In this document: piece by piece, positions 1 to 5,976 of the stretch
How positions within the stretch are numbered: position 1 is the stretch's first letter
How the letters are laid out: every line of letters starts with the position of its first letter
Assembly (NCBI GenBank): GCA_040902885.1
Contig: JBBDWK010000108.1
Coordinates: forward strand, 1 to 60,873
Source: JBBDWK01 sp040902885
Lineage (GTDB): Bacteria > Acidobacteriota > Terriglobia > Bryobacterales > Bryobacteraceae
Direction of reading: 5' to 3'
DNA: 60,873 bases
Position numbers and translations under genes: made by a program
Notes under the pieces: generated by a model
The model's input: the letters and a program-made list of their open reading frames with translations, nothing else
Told to the model about the DNA's origin: nothing
The model's database searches: none

Positions 1-291
1 GATCTGATCGGCATCAGATCGGAATGACTGATCGACATCGTTGGAATGCGCACTCATAGGGCAATCGACTAGTTCGAGGAATTGGACCTTCGAGATGCGG
101 ACCTGTCTGGCCATTTCCTTCACCAAGCCGTCCCCGAGGTCCTTCGTGCTGCCGTGGCTTGTCTTCGTGCGGACTGTCGTCTTCTTGCCATCCGCCGTCC
201 AAAAGAAGAACCAATGGTGGTCGCCATCGTCTTCCTGGAACCCTTGTTTCTTTAGTGCGGCCTCAACATCCCGCTTCGCTCTAACCGCCAA
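1..291 (-). CDS. HicA-like toxin-family protein, partial (runs off left edge)
   Basis: The minus strand stays open from a TTG at 291 to the window edge, giving at least 97 residues with no stop. The product resembles HicA/YcfA-type small dsRBD-fold RNases: a helix (KRDVEAALKKQGF), then a D-HHW segment where HicA proteins carry the catalytic His, then a beta hairpin (GKKTTVRTKTSHG) and a C-terminal helix. The TTG is preceded by GAGG at good spacing and lies 11 bases inside the end of the 305-residue gene, so the two are translationally coupled. HicA usually pairs with HicB, but the neighbour here is not HicB-like. The family call rests on motif resemblance only; another dsRBD-fold protein is possible, and the C-terminus is not visible. 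Confidence 0.55.
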   Translation of the reverse strand, partial: MAVRAKRDVEAALKKQGFQEDDGDHHWFFFWTADGKKTTVRTKTSHGSTKDLGDGLVKEMARQVRISKVQFLELVDCPMSAHSNDVDQSFRSDADQI

Positions 292-1198
292 CCGGAACCT
301 CGTCCATAGCGGCGAGTAGCCGGTGTTTCAGTTCGAGCGCTTTCGGGGAAAGGTTCGCGTCCGGGGCCTTCGCATAATGCTTCCAGACCACGACAAGATC
401 TTCGGCCACCTCATCGAGCAGGTCACTAACGGTTCCAGCAATCGACTCCAGATCAAACATGTTTTTTATCTCGCCATTCTCGTCTCGGGAAACTCTGCCA
501 GTGATTTGAATAGTCGCCTTTCGGTTCTCAAGGAGAAGGTCTTCCATCGCGTCCTGGTAGGTCACCTTGAGTTGCCGGTTCGACCCTTTCGGCAGAATCG
601 TAATTTGGCGGTCCGCAAAGTTAATCTCGATCAACTCTCCGTTGATAGTCTCGCGATCCGGCTCAGTTTCTGTCGGCATGTACATCCTGCGCACCAGCCG
701 TTGCCAGTTGTCGTCCATCCGGACCGTCGTGCCATTCCGCGAGAGGTCGAGCTTCCAGCCGCTTCCAGGCTTTGGAGCCAACTGCTGAAAGGCATCGACA
801 ACGCGCTTTCGGATGGCGGTGTCCGGTAGGTATTCAGCCACTAGATCACGGTTCTGCGATTGCAGTGCGCCTGCAACTCCCTCAAACGTACCGAGCACAT
901 CGTTCACTTGGTCTATCGTGGCCAACTGAGGCTGGATCGATTCAACGAACGCCGGGAGGAGATAGCTCCCTGGCTGAGGGACCTCGCACTTCAACTGGTA
1001 ACGCTGCTCGATTTCGGCTGGAATGCGCGCCCGGCTCTTGATGTCCTTCTGCTCCTTCGCCAATGCGATCAGCCAGATCGCCCGCTGTGCCCCCTCCAAC
1101 GTTTGAATCAGGACGGATGCCGGCACGGCAGGTCTGGCATCGGCAGTCCGCGAAAAGCGGAACTGCAAGCGCCGTCCCTGGTCATCTGCTCCCGACAT
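281..1198 (-). CDS. Uncharacterised 305-residue protein with PGS motif and beta-rich C-terminal domain
   Basis: No named family was recognised. Residues 28-50 look helical. They are followed by CEVPQPGS at 71-78, then a helical middle (90-175), then a beta-rich segment at 184-253 beginning INGELIEI and containing ITGRVSRDENG, and a helical tail. The same order (E-V-x-P-G-S, then G-E-[LV]-I-x-I, then a [VI]-x-x-x-G-V hairpin) occurs in the 243-residue protein at 2739-3470, so the two are probably distant homologues. Its 3' end overlaps the HicA-like gene by 11 bases, while the other copy overlaps a PIN nuclease gene. An antitoxin or targeting partner is inferred from this context and is not shown by any known motif. 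Confidence 0.7.
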   Translation of the reverse strand: MSGADDQGRRLQFRFSRTADARPAVPASVLIQTLEGAQRAIWLIALAKEQKDIKSRARIPAEIEQRYQLKCEVPQPGSYLLPAFVESIQPQLATIDQVNDVLGTFEGVAGALQSQNRDLVAEYLPDTAIRKRVVDAFQQLAPKPGSGWKLDLSRNGTTVRMDDNWQRLVRRMYMPTETEPDRETINGELIEINFADRQITILPKGSNRQLKVTYQDAMEDLLLENRKATIQITGRVSRDENGEIKNMFDLESIAGTVSDLLDEVAEDLVVVWKHYAKAPDANLSPKALELKHRLLAAMDEVPVGG

Positions 1199-1471
1199 CC
1201 CTTATGGACACTCCCTCTTCATCTTAATCGTCTTCATGCGCCCGACGGCGGCGATCCTTCGTTTTCGCACGGACAATCATCGTATCGACTTTCGGAGCAA
1301 CTTGCTTCAGTCGTCTCCCCGGGGATGCGGGGTGGCCGGACTCTCGTTGAGTTCAGTTGTCAAGGAATTCTTGACGACTGCTGCTACGCGGCGAAGTCGC
1401 AGTCGGCTGGTACGCCCGCCCGCGGAATGTGACCTCCACAACATGGGCATCCTCCTTATATGGAAATCAAG

Positions 1472-1495
1472 TGTTGTCTCCTCCAGCAGACAACA
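1472..1495. promoter_or_regulatory. 8-bp inverted repeat (possible operator or small hairpin)
   Basis: TGTTGTCT at 1472-1479 is perfectly repeated inverted as AGACAACA at 1488-1495, with an 8-base loop. It lies in the gene-free stretch upstream of the 305-residue gene, so it could be an operator for that leftward unit or a weak terminator. No T-run follows it. Apart from this, the direct repeats at 1549-1618 and the tRNA remnant, nothing else was recognised between 1199 and 1758. Confidence 0.3.
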
Positions 1496-1548
1496 ATCAG
1501 AACAGCCCGCAACCGCGCGCGTGAAAGCACGCAGCTTGCCGTTTTCTG

Positions 1549-1618
1549 GTGTGGAGTCCTGGAGTCCGTGTGGAGTCCAGACGCCCAAAAGTCGCCCCGT
1601 GGCGTCCACCGGCGTCCA
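1549..1618. repeat. Cluster of short direct repeats beside the tRNA remnant
   Basis: GTGTGGAGTCC occurs at 1549-1559 and 1568-1578, and its core TGGAGTCC occurs a third time at 1560-1567. A related GGCGTCCA follows at 1601-1608 and 1611-1618. Such clustered repeats 70-130 bases from a tRNA-derived core resemble arm-type binding sites of tyrosine integrases. No integrase gene is in the window, so this role is inference. Confidence 0.4.
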
Positions 1619-1682
1619 AGTCGCCTCTTGCTAAGTCTTTTGTTTCGCGTCAGAATGTCTGCAAGTGATTGATATTTCTTAA

Positions 1683-1727
1683 ATGGCATGGAAGAGGTCG
1701 AGAGTTCGAATCTCTCCAGGTCCACCA
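1683..1727 (+). pseudogene. 3' fragment of tRNA-Ala(GGC), probable integration scar (att)
   Basis: The segment reads as the 3' half of a tRNA: anticodon loop ATGGCAT (1683-1689, anticodon GGC), variable loop AGGTC (1695-1699), a perfect T-stem GAGAG/CTCTC around TTCGAAT (1700-1716), 3' acceptor strand CAGGTCC (1717-1723), discriminator A and encoded CCA (1725-1727). The matching 5' acceptor GGACCTG and the D-arm are absent upstream, and only 3 of 5 anticodon-stem pairs remain. A truncated 3' copy is the usual scar of tRNA-targeted integration. The orientation implies that the integrated DNA lies to the left and that the intact tRNA is outside the window. Confidence 0.75.
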
Positions 1728-1758
1728 GATCCCTCAAATCCCTTTCGCACGAGACGGT

Positions 1759-2286
1759 CTACTCCCGCCCCGGCGCCTTCAGGACGGCCCCGATTGTCGC
1801 CAGCGGCAGCATCAAAGTCAGGGGGGCGTCTTCGAGCGGCATCGCGCCGTAGCGGGCATACCACGCGGCCACGTTCTCATTCTTCGCGTCGATGACCAGC
1901 ATAACCCCGCCAACTTCCGACGCCGCCCGCAGGCAGCGCCGTCCCGCCGCCAGGAGCAGCTGTCCGCCAAGCCCTTTGCCCTGAAGCTGGCGGCTGACGG
2001 CCAGACGCGCCAAACGGAAGCCCGGCACATCATGGCGCCCCAGCCCGCGCTTCACGATTTCAGGTGTGCGGGCATACTCGACCGAGACGGGACTCAGGCT
2101 GTAGAAACCAAGAACGGTCTTGCCGTCCGCGCCGTCGACGGCGACAAACGTTTTAGCCCCGCCCACCTCGTGGCTTTTCCGGGCGTAACGCCGCAAAAAT
2201 TCGTTCAGTGGCTCCTCGCCGCAGTCGAAAGCGTCTCGATCGTGCTTCTTGCCGATGGGCTCCTCGTGCCAGGGAGGGATGCTCAT
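1759..2286 (-). CDS. GNAT acetyltransferase toxin (TacT/AtaT type)
   Basis: This 175-residue GNAT-fold protein is of the kind that, in the TacT/AtaT/ItaT families, acetylates the amino group of aminoacyl-tRNAs and blocks translation. It has the family opening FDCGEEPLNEFLRRYA, a central beta strand with GFYSLSP, and the acetyl-CoA pyrophosphate-binding segment RLAVSRQLQGKGLGGQLL, followed by DAKNENVAAWYARYGA with the usual tyrosine. Length is normal. Its start overlaps the stop of the DUF1778-type gene by ATGA (2283-2286), the standard antitoxin-toxin order. The gene ends 31 bases from the tRNA-Ala remnant. Family assignment is secure; the exact target tRNA cannot be told from sequence. Confidence 0.9.
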   Translation of the reverse strand: MSIPPWHEEPIGKKHDRDAFDCGEEPLNEFLRRYARKSHEVGGAKTFVAVDGADGKTVLGFYSLSPVSVEYARTPEIVKRGLGRHDVPGFRLARLAVSRQLQGKGLGGQLLLAAGRRCLRAASEVGGVMLVIDAKNENVAAWYARYGAMPLEDAPLTLMLPLATIGAVLKAPGRE

Positions 2287-2561
2287 TTCCGCTTAGGCAG
2301 TGCCTTCGCGGCGGCGAGTAGTTTGGCATTCGGCGCGGGCGGATTCTCCAGCAGTTCCAGCACCCGCAAGCTGTCGCGCGCCGAAAGGTTCATGTGCTCC
2401 TGCTGCCGGATCACGGCCCTGGCGGCAGCGAGACTATGCTGCCGGACAAAATCCGTTAGATCAGTATGATTCAGCGCCGCCGCCCGCAGAAGGATCGCTT
2501 TCTCTTCGGCCGGAATGCGAAGCGACATGCGGTTATTGTCTTCGACCGCTACCCTAGGCAT
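2283..2561 (-). CDS. DUF1778 ribbon-helix-helix antitoxin (TacA type)
   Basis: A 92-residue protein starting at the ATG at 2561, which has AAGGAG eight bases upstream. The same frame is open for another 42 codons, but that extension crosses the operator and looks non-coding. The N-terminal ribbon-helix-helix (NNRMSLRIPAEEKAILLRAA) binds DNA. The C-terminal part (SARDSLRVLELLENPPAPNA) matches the segment by which DUF1778 antitoxins wrap around the GNAT toxin. It is first in the operon and overlaps the toxin gene by 4 bases. The pair probably represses its own promoter through the palindrome at 2626-2648. Confidence 0.88.
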   Translation of the reverse strand: MPRVAVEDNNRMSLRIPAEEKAILLRAAALNHTDLTDFVRQHSLAAARAVIRQQEHMNLSARDSLRVLELLENPPAPNAKLLAAAKALPKRK

Positions 2562-2594
2562 GAGGGTGTCTCCTTTCTTCTGTGCATATTCAAA

Positions 2595-2648
2595 GCGTAC
2601 ATGATACCGATGAGTTCCGTCAATAGTGTACGCCTTGGTTGCGTACAC
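2595..2648 (-). promoter_or_regulatory. Palindromic operator/promoter of the DUF1778-GNAT operon
   Basis: GTGTACGC (2626-2633) and GCGTACAC (2641-2648) form a perfect 8-bp inverted repeat with a 7-base spacer. A further half-site, GCGTACAT, lies at 2595-2602, closer to the antitoxin start at 2561. Repeated half-sites upstream of the antitoxin are what TacA-type ribbon-helix-helix repressors bind. Binding itself is inferred. Confidence 0.65.
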
Positions 2649-2738
2649 GCCTCGAAGGGAACATGCAGACATATCTACCCATCCCAAAAACAGAACCGTC
2701 CCGATTTGTGATAATACGGGTGCTGGCCGGAGACGATT

Positions 2739-3470
2739 ATGCCTGGAGACGAGGTCTACGAACTTTACATCGATGCGCTGACCCCTGCGGCCATCTCCAT
2801 GGCACGCTTAGCCGAGTACATGGCGGACTTCGCCGAACTCCTCGGCCATCAGGAGCACGTGCATTTTGAGGCTGTGAAGCCGGGCAGCCTGGCGTTGGCT
2901 TCACGAGTCGAACCCATTGCGCAGAACAAGGTACGCCGCCGGATGGACGAGGTCCGATACGGCAACGGCCCGAAGGCCGCGATGAAGGCGTATCGATCTC
3001 TCGACAACCGCCTCGCGGAGGACAACGCCATTGGCCGAATCGTTCACCGCTCGGCGAAGGTCATCGAGTTTCCCGGGCGGACCCGCGTCGTTGAGCGGAG
3101 CCTCGGCCCTATCGAGCAACCGGGTACACTCGACGGCGAAGTGATTCAGATCGGCGGCCGCGACGAAACCATCAACGTTCACCTGAAGATCGGCGATGAC
3201 GTGGTCCATTGCATCACGACCAAGGCGGTAGCGCGGCGGCTGGCACATCACCTGTTTGGTCCGGCGGTCCGATTGGTCGGTGTGGGCGTGTGGTCGCGTT
3301 CTGAATCCGGAACCTGGACCGTGCGTCGTTTCACGATCAATGATTTCGACTCGCTGGACCAGATGCCGCTTCCGAAGCTCTTTGAAGGGCTGCGGGCCAA
3401 ACTTGTGCCCGGACCGCACGGCCGCCAGAACCCCGCGGCGTTTTTACGAGAACTGCGCGAGGAGCAGTGA
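2739..3470 (+). CDS. Uncharacterised 243-residue protein coupled to a PIN nuclease
   Basis: No named family was recognised. A helical N-terminus (residues 15-36) leads to FEAVKPGS at 43-50, a basic helical middle (60-105), and a beta-rich domain at about 130-183 starting LDGEVIQI and ending in a VGVWSRSESGTWTV hairpin. This layout parallels the 305-residue protein at 281-1198. The start ATG has GGAG 8 bases upstream. The stop overlaps the ATG of the PIN gene by one base (TGATG, 3468-3472), so the two proteins are made together. By position it is the antitoxin or partner of the nuclease, but it has no ribbon-helix-helix, AbrB or other usual VapB-type fold that I can see. Confidence 0.72.
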   Translation: MPGDEVYELYIDALTPAAISMARLAEYMADFAELLGHQEHVHFEAVKPGSLALASRVEPIAQNKVRRRMDEVRYGNGPKAAMKAYRSLDNRLAEDNAIGRIVHRSAKVIEFPGRTRVVERSLGPIEQPGTLDGEVIQIGGRDETINVHLKIGDDVVHCITTKAVARRLAHHLFGPAVRLVGVGVWSRSESGTWTVRRFTINDFDSLDQMPLPKLFEGLRAKLVPGPHGRQNPAAFLRELREEQ

Positions 3471-4027
3471 TGGTTGCGTTCGATAACACCATCCTCTCCG
3501 TGCTGCTGTTCCCAGATGCCGAAGTAAACGAAGGGCCGGATGCGAGGCCGGTGGAGCGGGCTCGTGAGCGCGTCACTGCCTTGGTGCAGGAGATTGCCGA
3601 TGCTGGCGAACAGGTGCTGATACCCGCTCCTGCCCTCGCGGAAGTTCTTGCTACACCCGATTGCGACGTGGATGAAGTATTGAGCACCCTCCGCGGTTCG
3701 GCCTTCATCCGTATTGGCGACTTTGATCAGCGCGCGGCGGTCGAACTGGCTCTGCGGCTCCGGGCGGCTGTAGCTGCGGGCGATATCCGTGAAGGCGTCG
3801 CGACTACGAAGACCAGGATGAAGTTCGACCGCCAGATCGTCGCGATCGCCCTCACGAACGGAGCGCGCATCCTCTACTCGGATGACGACGGCGTGCGGAA
3901 GTTCGGGGAAGGTTCCGGGCTGAAAGTGAAGCGCACGTCCGAACTGCCCATTCCGATCATTCAGCAGGAGCTGTTTGAAGGCAAAGCTGCTCCCGCTCCA
4001 TCCGAGCCCCCTGAGACCAGCGAATAA
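3470..4027 (+). CDS. PIN-domain nuclease (VapC-like)
   Basis: A PIN-fold protein of 185 residues from the ATG at 3470; a GTG one codon earlier is possible. The acidic metal-binding set is present: D5 in the opening VAFDNT, E58 in ALAEVL, D120 in KFDRQIVAIAL, and the D138-D140 cluster after ILYS. PIN toxins are Mg-dependent RNases that usually cut tRNA or rRNA. The protein is longer than typical VapC (about 130), with an insert between residues 18 and 45 and a Pro/Glu-rich tail (PAPSEPPETSE). It is coupled to the upstream 243-residue gene and has GAGGAG just before its start. A role as toxin or defence effector is inferred from family and context. Confidence 0.82.
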   Translation: MVAFDNTILSVLLFPDAEVNEGPDARPVERARERVTALVQEIADAGEQVLIPAPALAEVLATPDCDVDEVLSTLRGSAFIRIGDFDQRAAVELALRLRAAVAAGDIREGVATTKTRMKFDRQIVAIALTNGARILYSDDDGVRKFGEGSGLKVKRTSELPIPIIQQELFEGKAAPAPSEPPETSE

Positions 4028-4031
4028 GTGA

Positions 4032-4056
4032 GGGTAATAAAACTCCTGACGTACCA
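4032..4056 (+). repeat. Left inverted repeat bracketing the HEPN gene
   Basis: GGGTAATAA (4032-4040), a 9-base spacer, then CGTACCA (4050-4056). The same pattern with the same 9-base spacer occurs inverted at 5104-5128. All 16 bases outside the spacers are identical, and the spacers also agree at a few positions. The two copies enclose only the HEPN-motif gene. Confidence 0.6.
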
Positions 4057-4153
4057 CGTTTGCGGAACAGCAAGCACGGCCTTTAGCGCGTTGGGGAATC
4101 GTTCAAACACTTTTGGCCTTTCGTGCGTGTCAGCGGGAGGCTTCTCGCGTTGA

Positions 4154-4972
4154 TCATGGCACGGTTTGAACCTTCGCAGTCGGCAGTCCATCGGCTAATC
4201 GACGCATGAAGGACCGCGTTGCCATCAGGATTTCCTCAGCTATCTCCGGGCTGAAATCTTTGGCAATGAGAGCGAGCTTCCCTTGAGCGTGGCTGACCTT
4301 GTTTCGCCAAGCATTCTTCAGGGCTTCGGCTGTTGCTTGTGTCTGCTCTAGGAACTGGTAGTTCTGTTTCTCGAAGTCGGTGCGGTCGGTGTACTTCTTT
4401 TCGACAACCTTCTTCAACTGACCGCACACGGCAGTCCGCCCCGAATGAGGGTCGTTTAGTGAAATCAACGTTCCGAGTTTTATCAAGCCCGCCTCGACAA
4501 CCTGCAGACTATGGAATACTGATCCTGCATACCGCGAGAAAGCGAAACATTTTCGAGCTTCTTCGATGTCTTCTAGGGTGTCAGGGAAACGGTCGATAAC
4601 CTGTTGCCAGCCACTGCGAAAGTTGAGGTAGTGATCAGACTCTCCGGCGGTCAATGAGAAATAGAGTTTCTGGCTCATCTCATCAAACAACCTATTCGAA
4701 AGCTCCGTTGCCAGTTCGCCCAGCCGCTTGTTATCGCTACGCTTCCCGGCGATAAGCCTGCGCATCTTTTGGATAGATGAGACGGAGGCATTTAATTCAA
4801 GTTGAACACAATGCTTCTCAGTCTTCGCAAGCATCTCTTCCGCCTGCGGGCGATAGTCTTTGGTCATCATGCGCGGCATGAACCACATTAGGCCGGCCAC
4901 TCGATAATCCTCCACAACCCGAACGGTTCCTGCAATTAGTGCAGCATCGAATACCTTCATGATCTCCACCAA
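4154..4972 (-). CDS. HEPN-motif protein, uncharacterised
   Basis: A 272-residue, mostly helical protein. Near its C-terminus it carries R223-N-K-V-S-H228 within AWRNKVSHAQGKL. This is the R-x4-H signature of HEPN ribonucleases, preceded by a helix (SVFHSLQVVEAGLIKLG, from residue 151) that fits the first HEPN helix. Many HEPN proteins are RNases of toxin-antitoxin or phage-defence systems, while others are inactive. No MNT or other antitoxin gene is next to it, so it may act alone or be a remnant of a larger system. The start is either TTG at 4972 (GGAG at 5-base spacing) or ATG at 4960. The N-terminal 110 residues match nothing I recognise. Confidence 0.65.
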   Translation of the reverse strand: MVEIMKVFDAALIAGTVRVVEDYRVAGLMWFMPRMMTKDYRPQAEEMLAKTEKHCVQLELNASVSSIQKMRRLIAGKRSDNKRLGELATELSNRLFDEMSQKLYFSLTAGESDHYLNFRSGWQQVIDRFPDTLEDIEEARKCFAFSRYAGSVFHSLQVVEAGLIKLGTLISLNDPHSGRTAVCGQLKKVVEKKYTDRTDFEKQNYQFLEQTQATAEALKNAWRNKVSHAQGKLALIAKDFSPEIAEEILMATRSFMRRLADGLPTAKVQTVP

Positions 4973-4986
4973 ATGATCTCCACCAA
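4959..4986. repeat. Perfect 14-bp tandem duplication at the HEPN gene start
   Basis: ATGATCTCCACCAA occurs twice head-to-tail (4959-4972 and 4973-4986). On the minus strand the unit carries the ribosome-binding GGAG and start region of the HEPN gene, so the duplication creates two candidate initiation sites (TTG 4972, ATG 4960). This is the kind of slippage-prone repeat that could tune expression. Confidence 0.7.
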
Positions 4987-5103
4987 GCTAACCAGCCTGT
5001 TACGATTCTCTGCACGGAGGCTGACCGGCAACGAGGTCGCGGCTATCCTCTCGGCAGTCCGATACGCTGAACACGTTTGGCGATTGCGGGATCATATCAC
5101 GTT

Positions 5104-5128
5104 TGGTACGGCAAGCATGTTATTACCC
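5104..5128 (-). repeat. Right inverted repeat bracketing the HEPN gene
   Basis: Read on the minus strand, GGGTAATAA (5128-5120), a 9-base spacer, then CGTACCA (5110-5104), matching the left copy at 4032-4056. A second GGGTAATAA lies just outside, at 5133-5141, so the motif ATTACCCATC is tandem here (5122-5131 and 5135-5144). The core operon begins about 45 bases beyond. Confidence 0.6.
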
Positions 5129-5173
5129 ATCATTATTACCCATCAGATAAGATCTTCCGCTACCATCAACACT

Positions 5174-5455
5174 ATGCCCCGCACTCCCGCCGCCCGGCGT
5201 TTCTTCGTCCGGGGCCGCGTGCAAGGCGTGGGCTTTCGCTATTTCGTCGAACGCATCGCCGCGGACCTCAAGCTCACCGGCTACGCCCGCAACCTCGATG
5301 ACGGGCGCGTCGAAGTCTACGCCGTGGGCGCTCCCAGGGATCTCGACCGCCTGGCGCCTCTGCTATGGAAGGGTCCTCGCTTCGCCGACGTGCGCGGTGT
5401 TGAAGAGCAGGAGGCCCCCGTGCAACAATACGATTCGTTCCGAATCCTCTCATGA
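5174..5455 (+). CDS. acyP: Acylphosphatase
   Basis: A 93-residue acylphosphatase, which hydrolyses acyl phosphates to carboxylate and phosphate in the cytoplasm. The signature GRVQGVGFRYF carries the phosphate-binding Arg, and GYARNLDDGRVEVYA carries the catalytic Asn. Length is typical. I chose the ATG at 5174 although the frame is open upstream to 4973, because family similarity begins at RRFFVRGRV. No strong ribosome-binding site is visible. Its stop overlaps the apt start (ATGA, 5452-5455), so it appears to open the housekeeping operon that runs to about 11.2 kb. Confidence 0.93.
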   Translation: MPRTPAARRFFVRGRVQGVGFRYFVERIAADLKLTGYARNLDDGRVEVYAVGAPRDLDRLAPLLWKGPRFADVRGVEEQEAPVQQYDSFRILS

Positions 5456-5976
5456 ATTCCGACTTCAAGACCCTGATCCGGGAGATTCCCGATTTCCCGA
5501 AGCCCGGCATCCTGTTCTACGACATCACGACCTTGCTCAGGGACAATTGCGGCCTACGTGCCGTCATTGACGGCCTGAGCGGCCACTATGCGGGCGCCGG
5601 CGTCGACCTGGTGCTGGGCGTGGAGGCCCGCGGTTTCATCTTCGCCCCCGCGCTGGCCTATGCCCTGAACGCGGGCTTCATCCCCGTCCGCAAGCCGAAT
5701 AAACTGCCCGCCGAACGCCTCCGCGTCAGCTACGACCTGGAGTACGGCACGGACACCCTGGAAATCCATAAGGACGCCATCCTGGCCGGCCAGCGCGTGC
5801 TTATCGTCGACGATCTTCTCGCTACCGGCGGCACCGCCCGCGCCGCCACCCAACTGGTCGAACAGAGCGGCGGCTGCGTGACCGGCGTGGGTTTCGTGGT
5901 CGAACTGACCTTCCTCAACGGGCGGGACAAGCTGTCCGGCTACGACGTCTTTTCGCTCGTCCAGTACGATCAATGA
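5452..5976 (+). CDS. apt: Adenine phosphoribosyltransferase
   Basis: A 174-residue purine salvage enzyme that makes AMP from adenine and PRPP. It shows the family opening IREIPDFPKPGILFYDIT, the GVEARGF loop and the PRPP-binding motif VLIVDDLLATGGTARAA. Length is normal. It overlaps acyP and ispE by 4 bases on either side and shares an operon with prs, which makes its co-substrate PRPP. Confidence 0.96.
   Translation: MNSDFKTLIREIPDFPKPGILFYDITTLLRDNCGLRAVIDGLSGHYAGAGVDLVLGVEARGFIFAPALAYALNAGFIPVRKPNKLPAERLRVSYDLEYGTDTLEIHKDAILAGQRVLIVDDLLATGGTARAATQLVEQSGGCVTGVGFVVELTFLNGRDKLSGYDVFSLVQYDQ

Noticed and set aside
1..20. Perfect hairpin GATCTGAT-CGGC-ATCAGATC at the window edge
   Set aside because: It lies inside the HicA-like coding frame and has no T-run or other terminator feature. 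It may be coincidental; worth revisiting only with the sequence to the left.
1456..1864. Minus-strand frames containing LERFELSTS and GEIRTLDLFHAI
   Set aside because: These peptides arise from reading the tRNA-Ala fragment backwards and are a known annotation artefact, not proteins.
4973..5173. N-terminal extension of the acylphosphatase frame up to 4973
   Set aside because: It crosses the inverted repeats and tandem ATTACCCATC units, and family similarity starts only at 5174.
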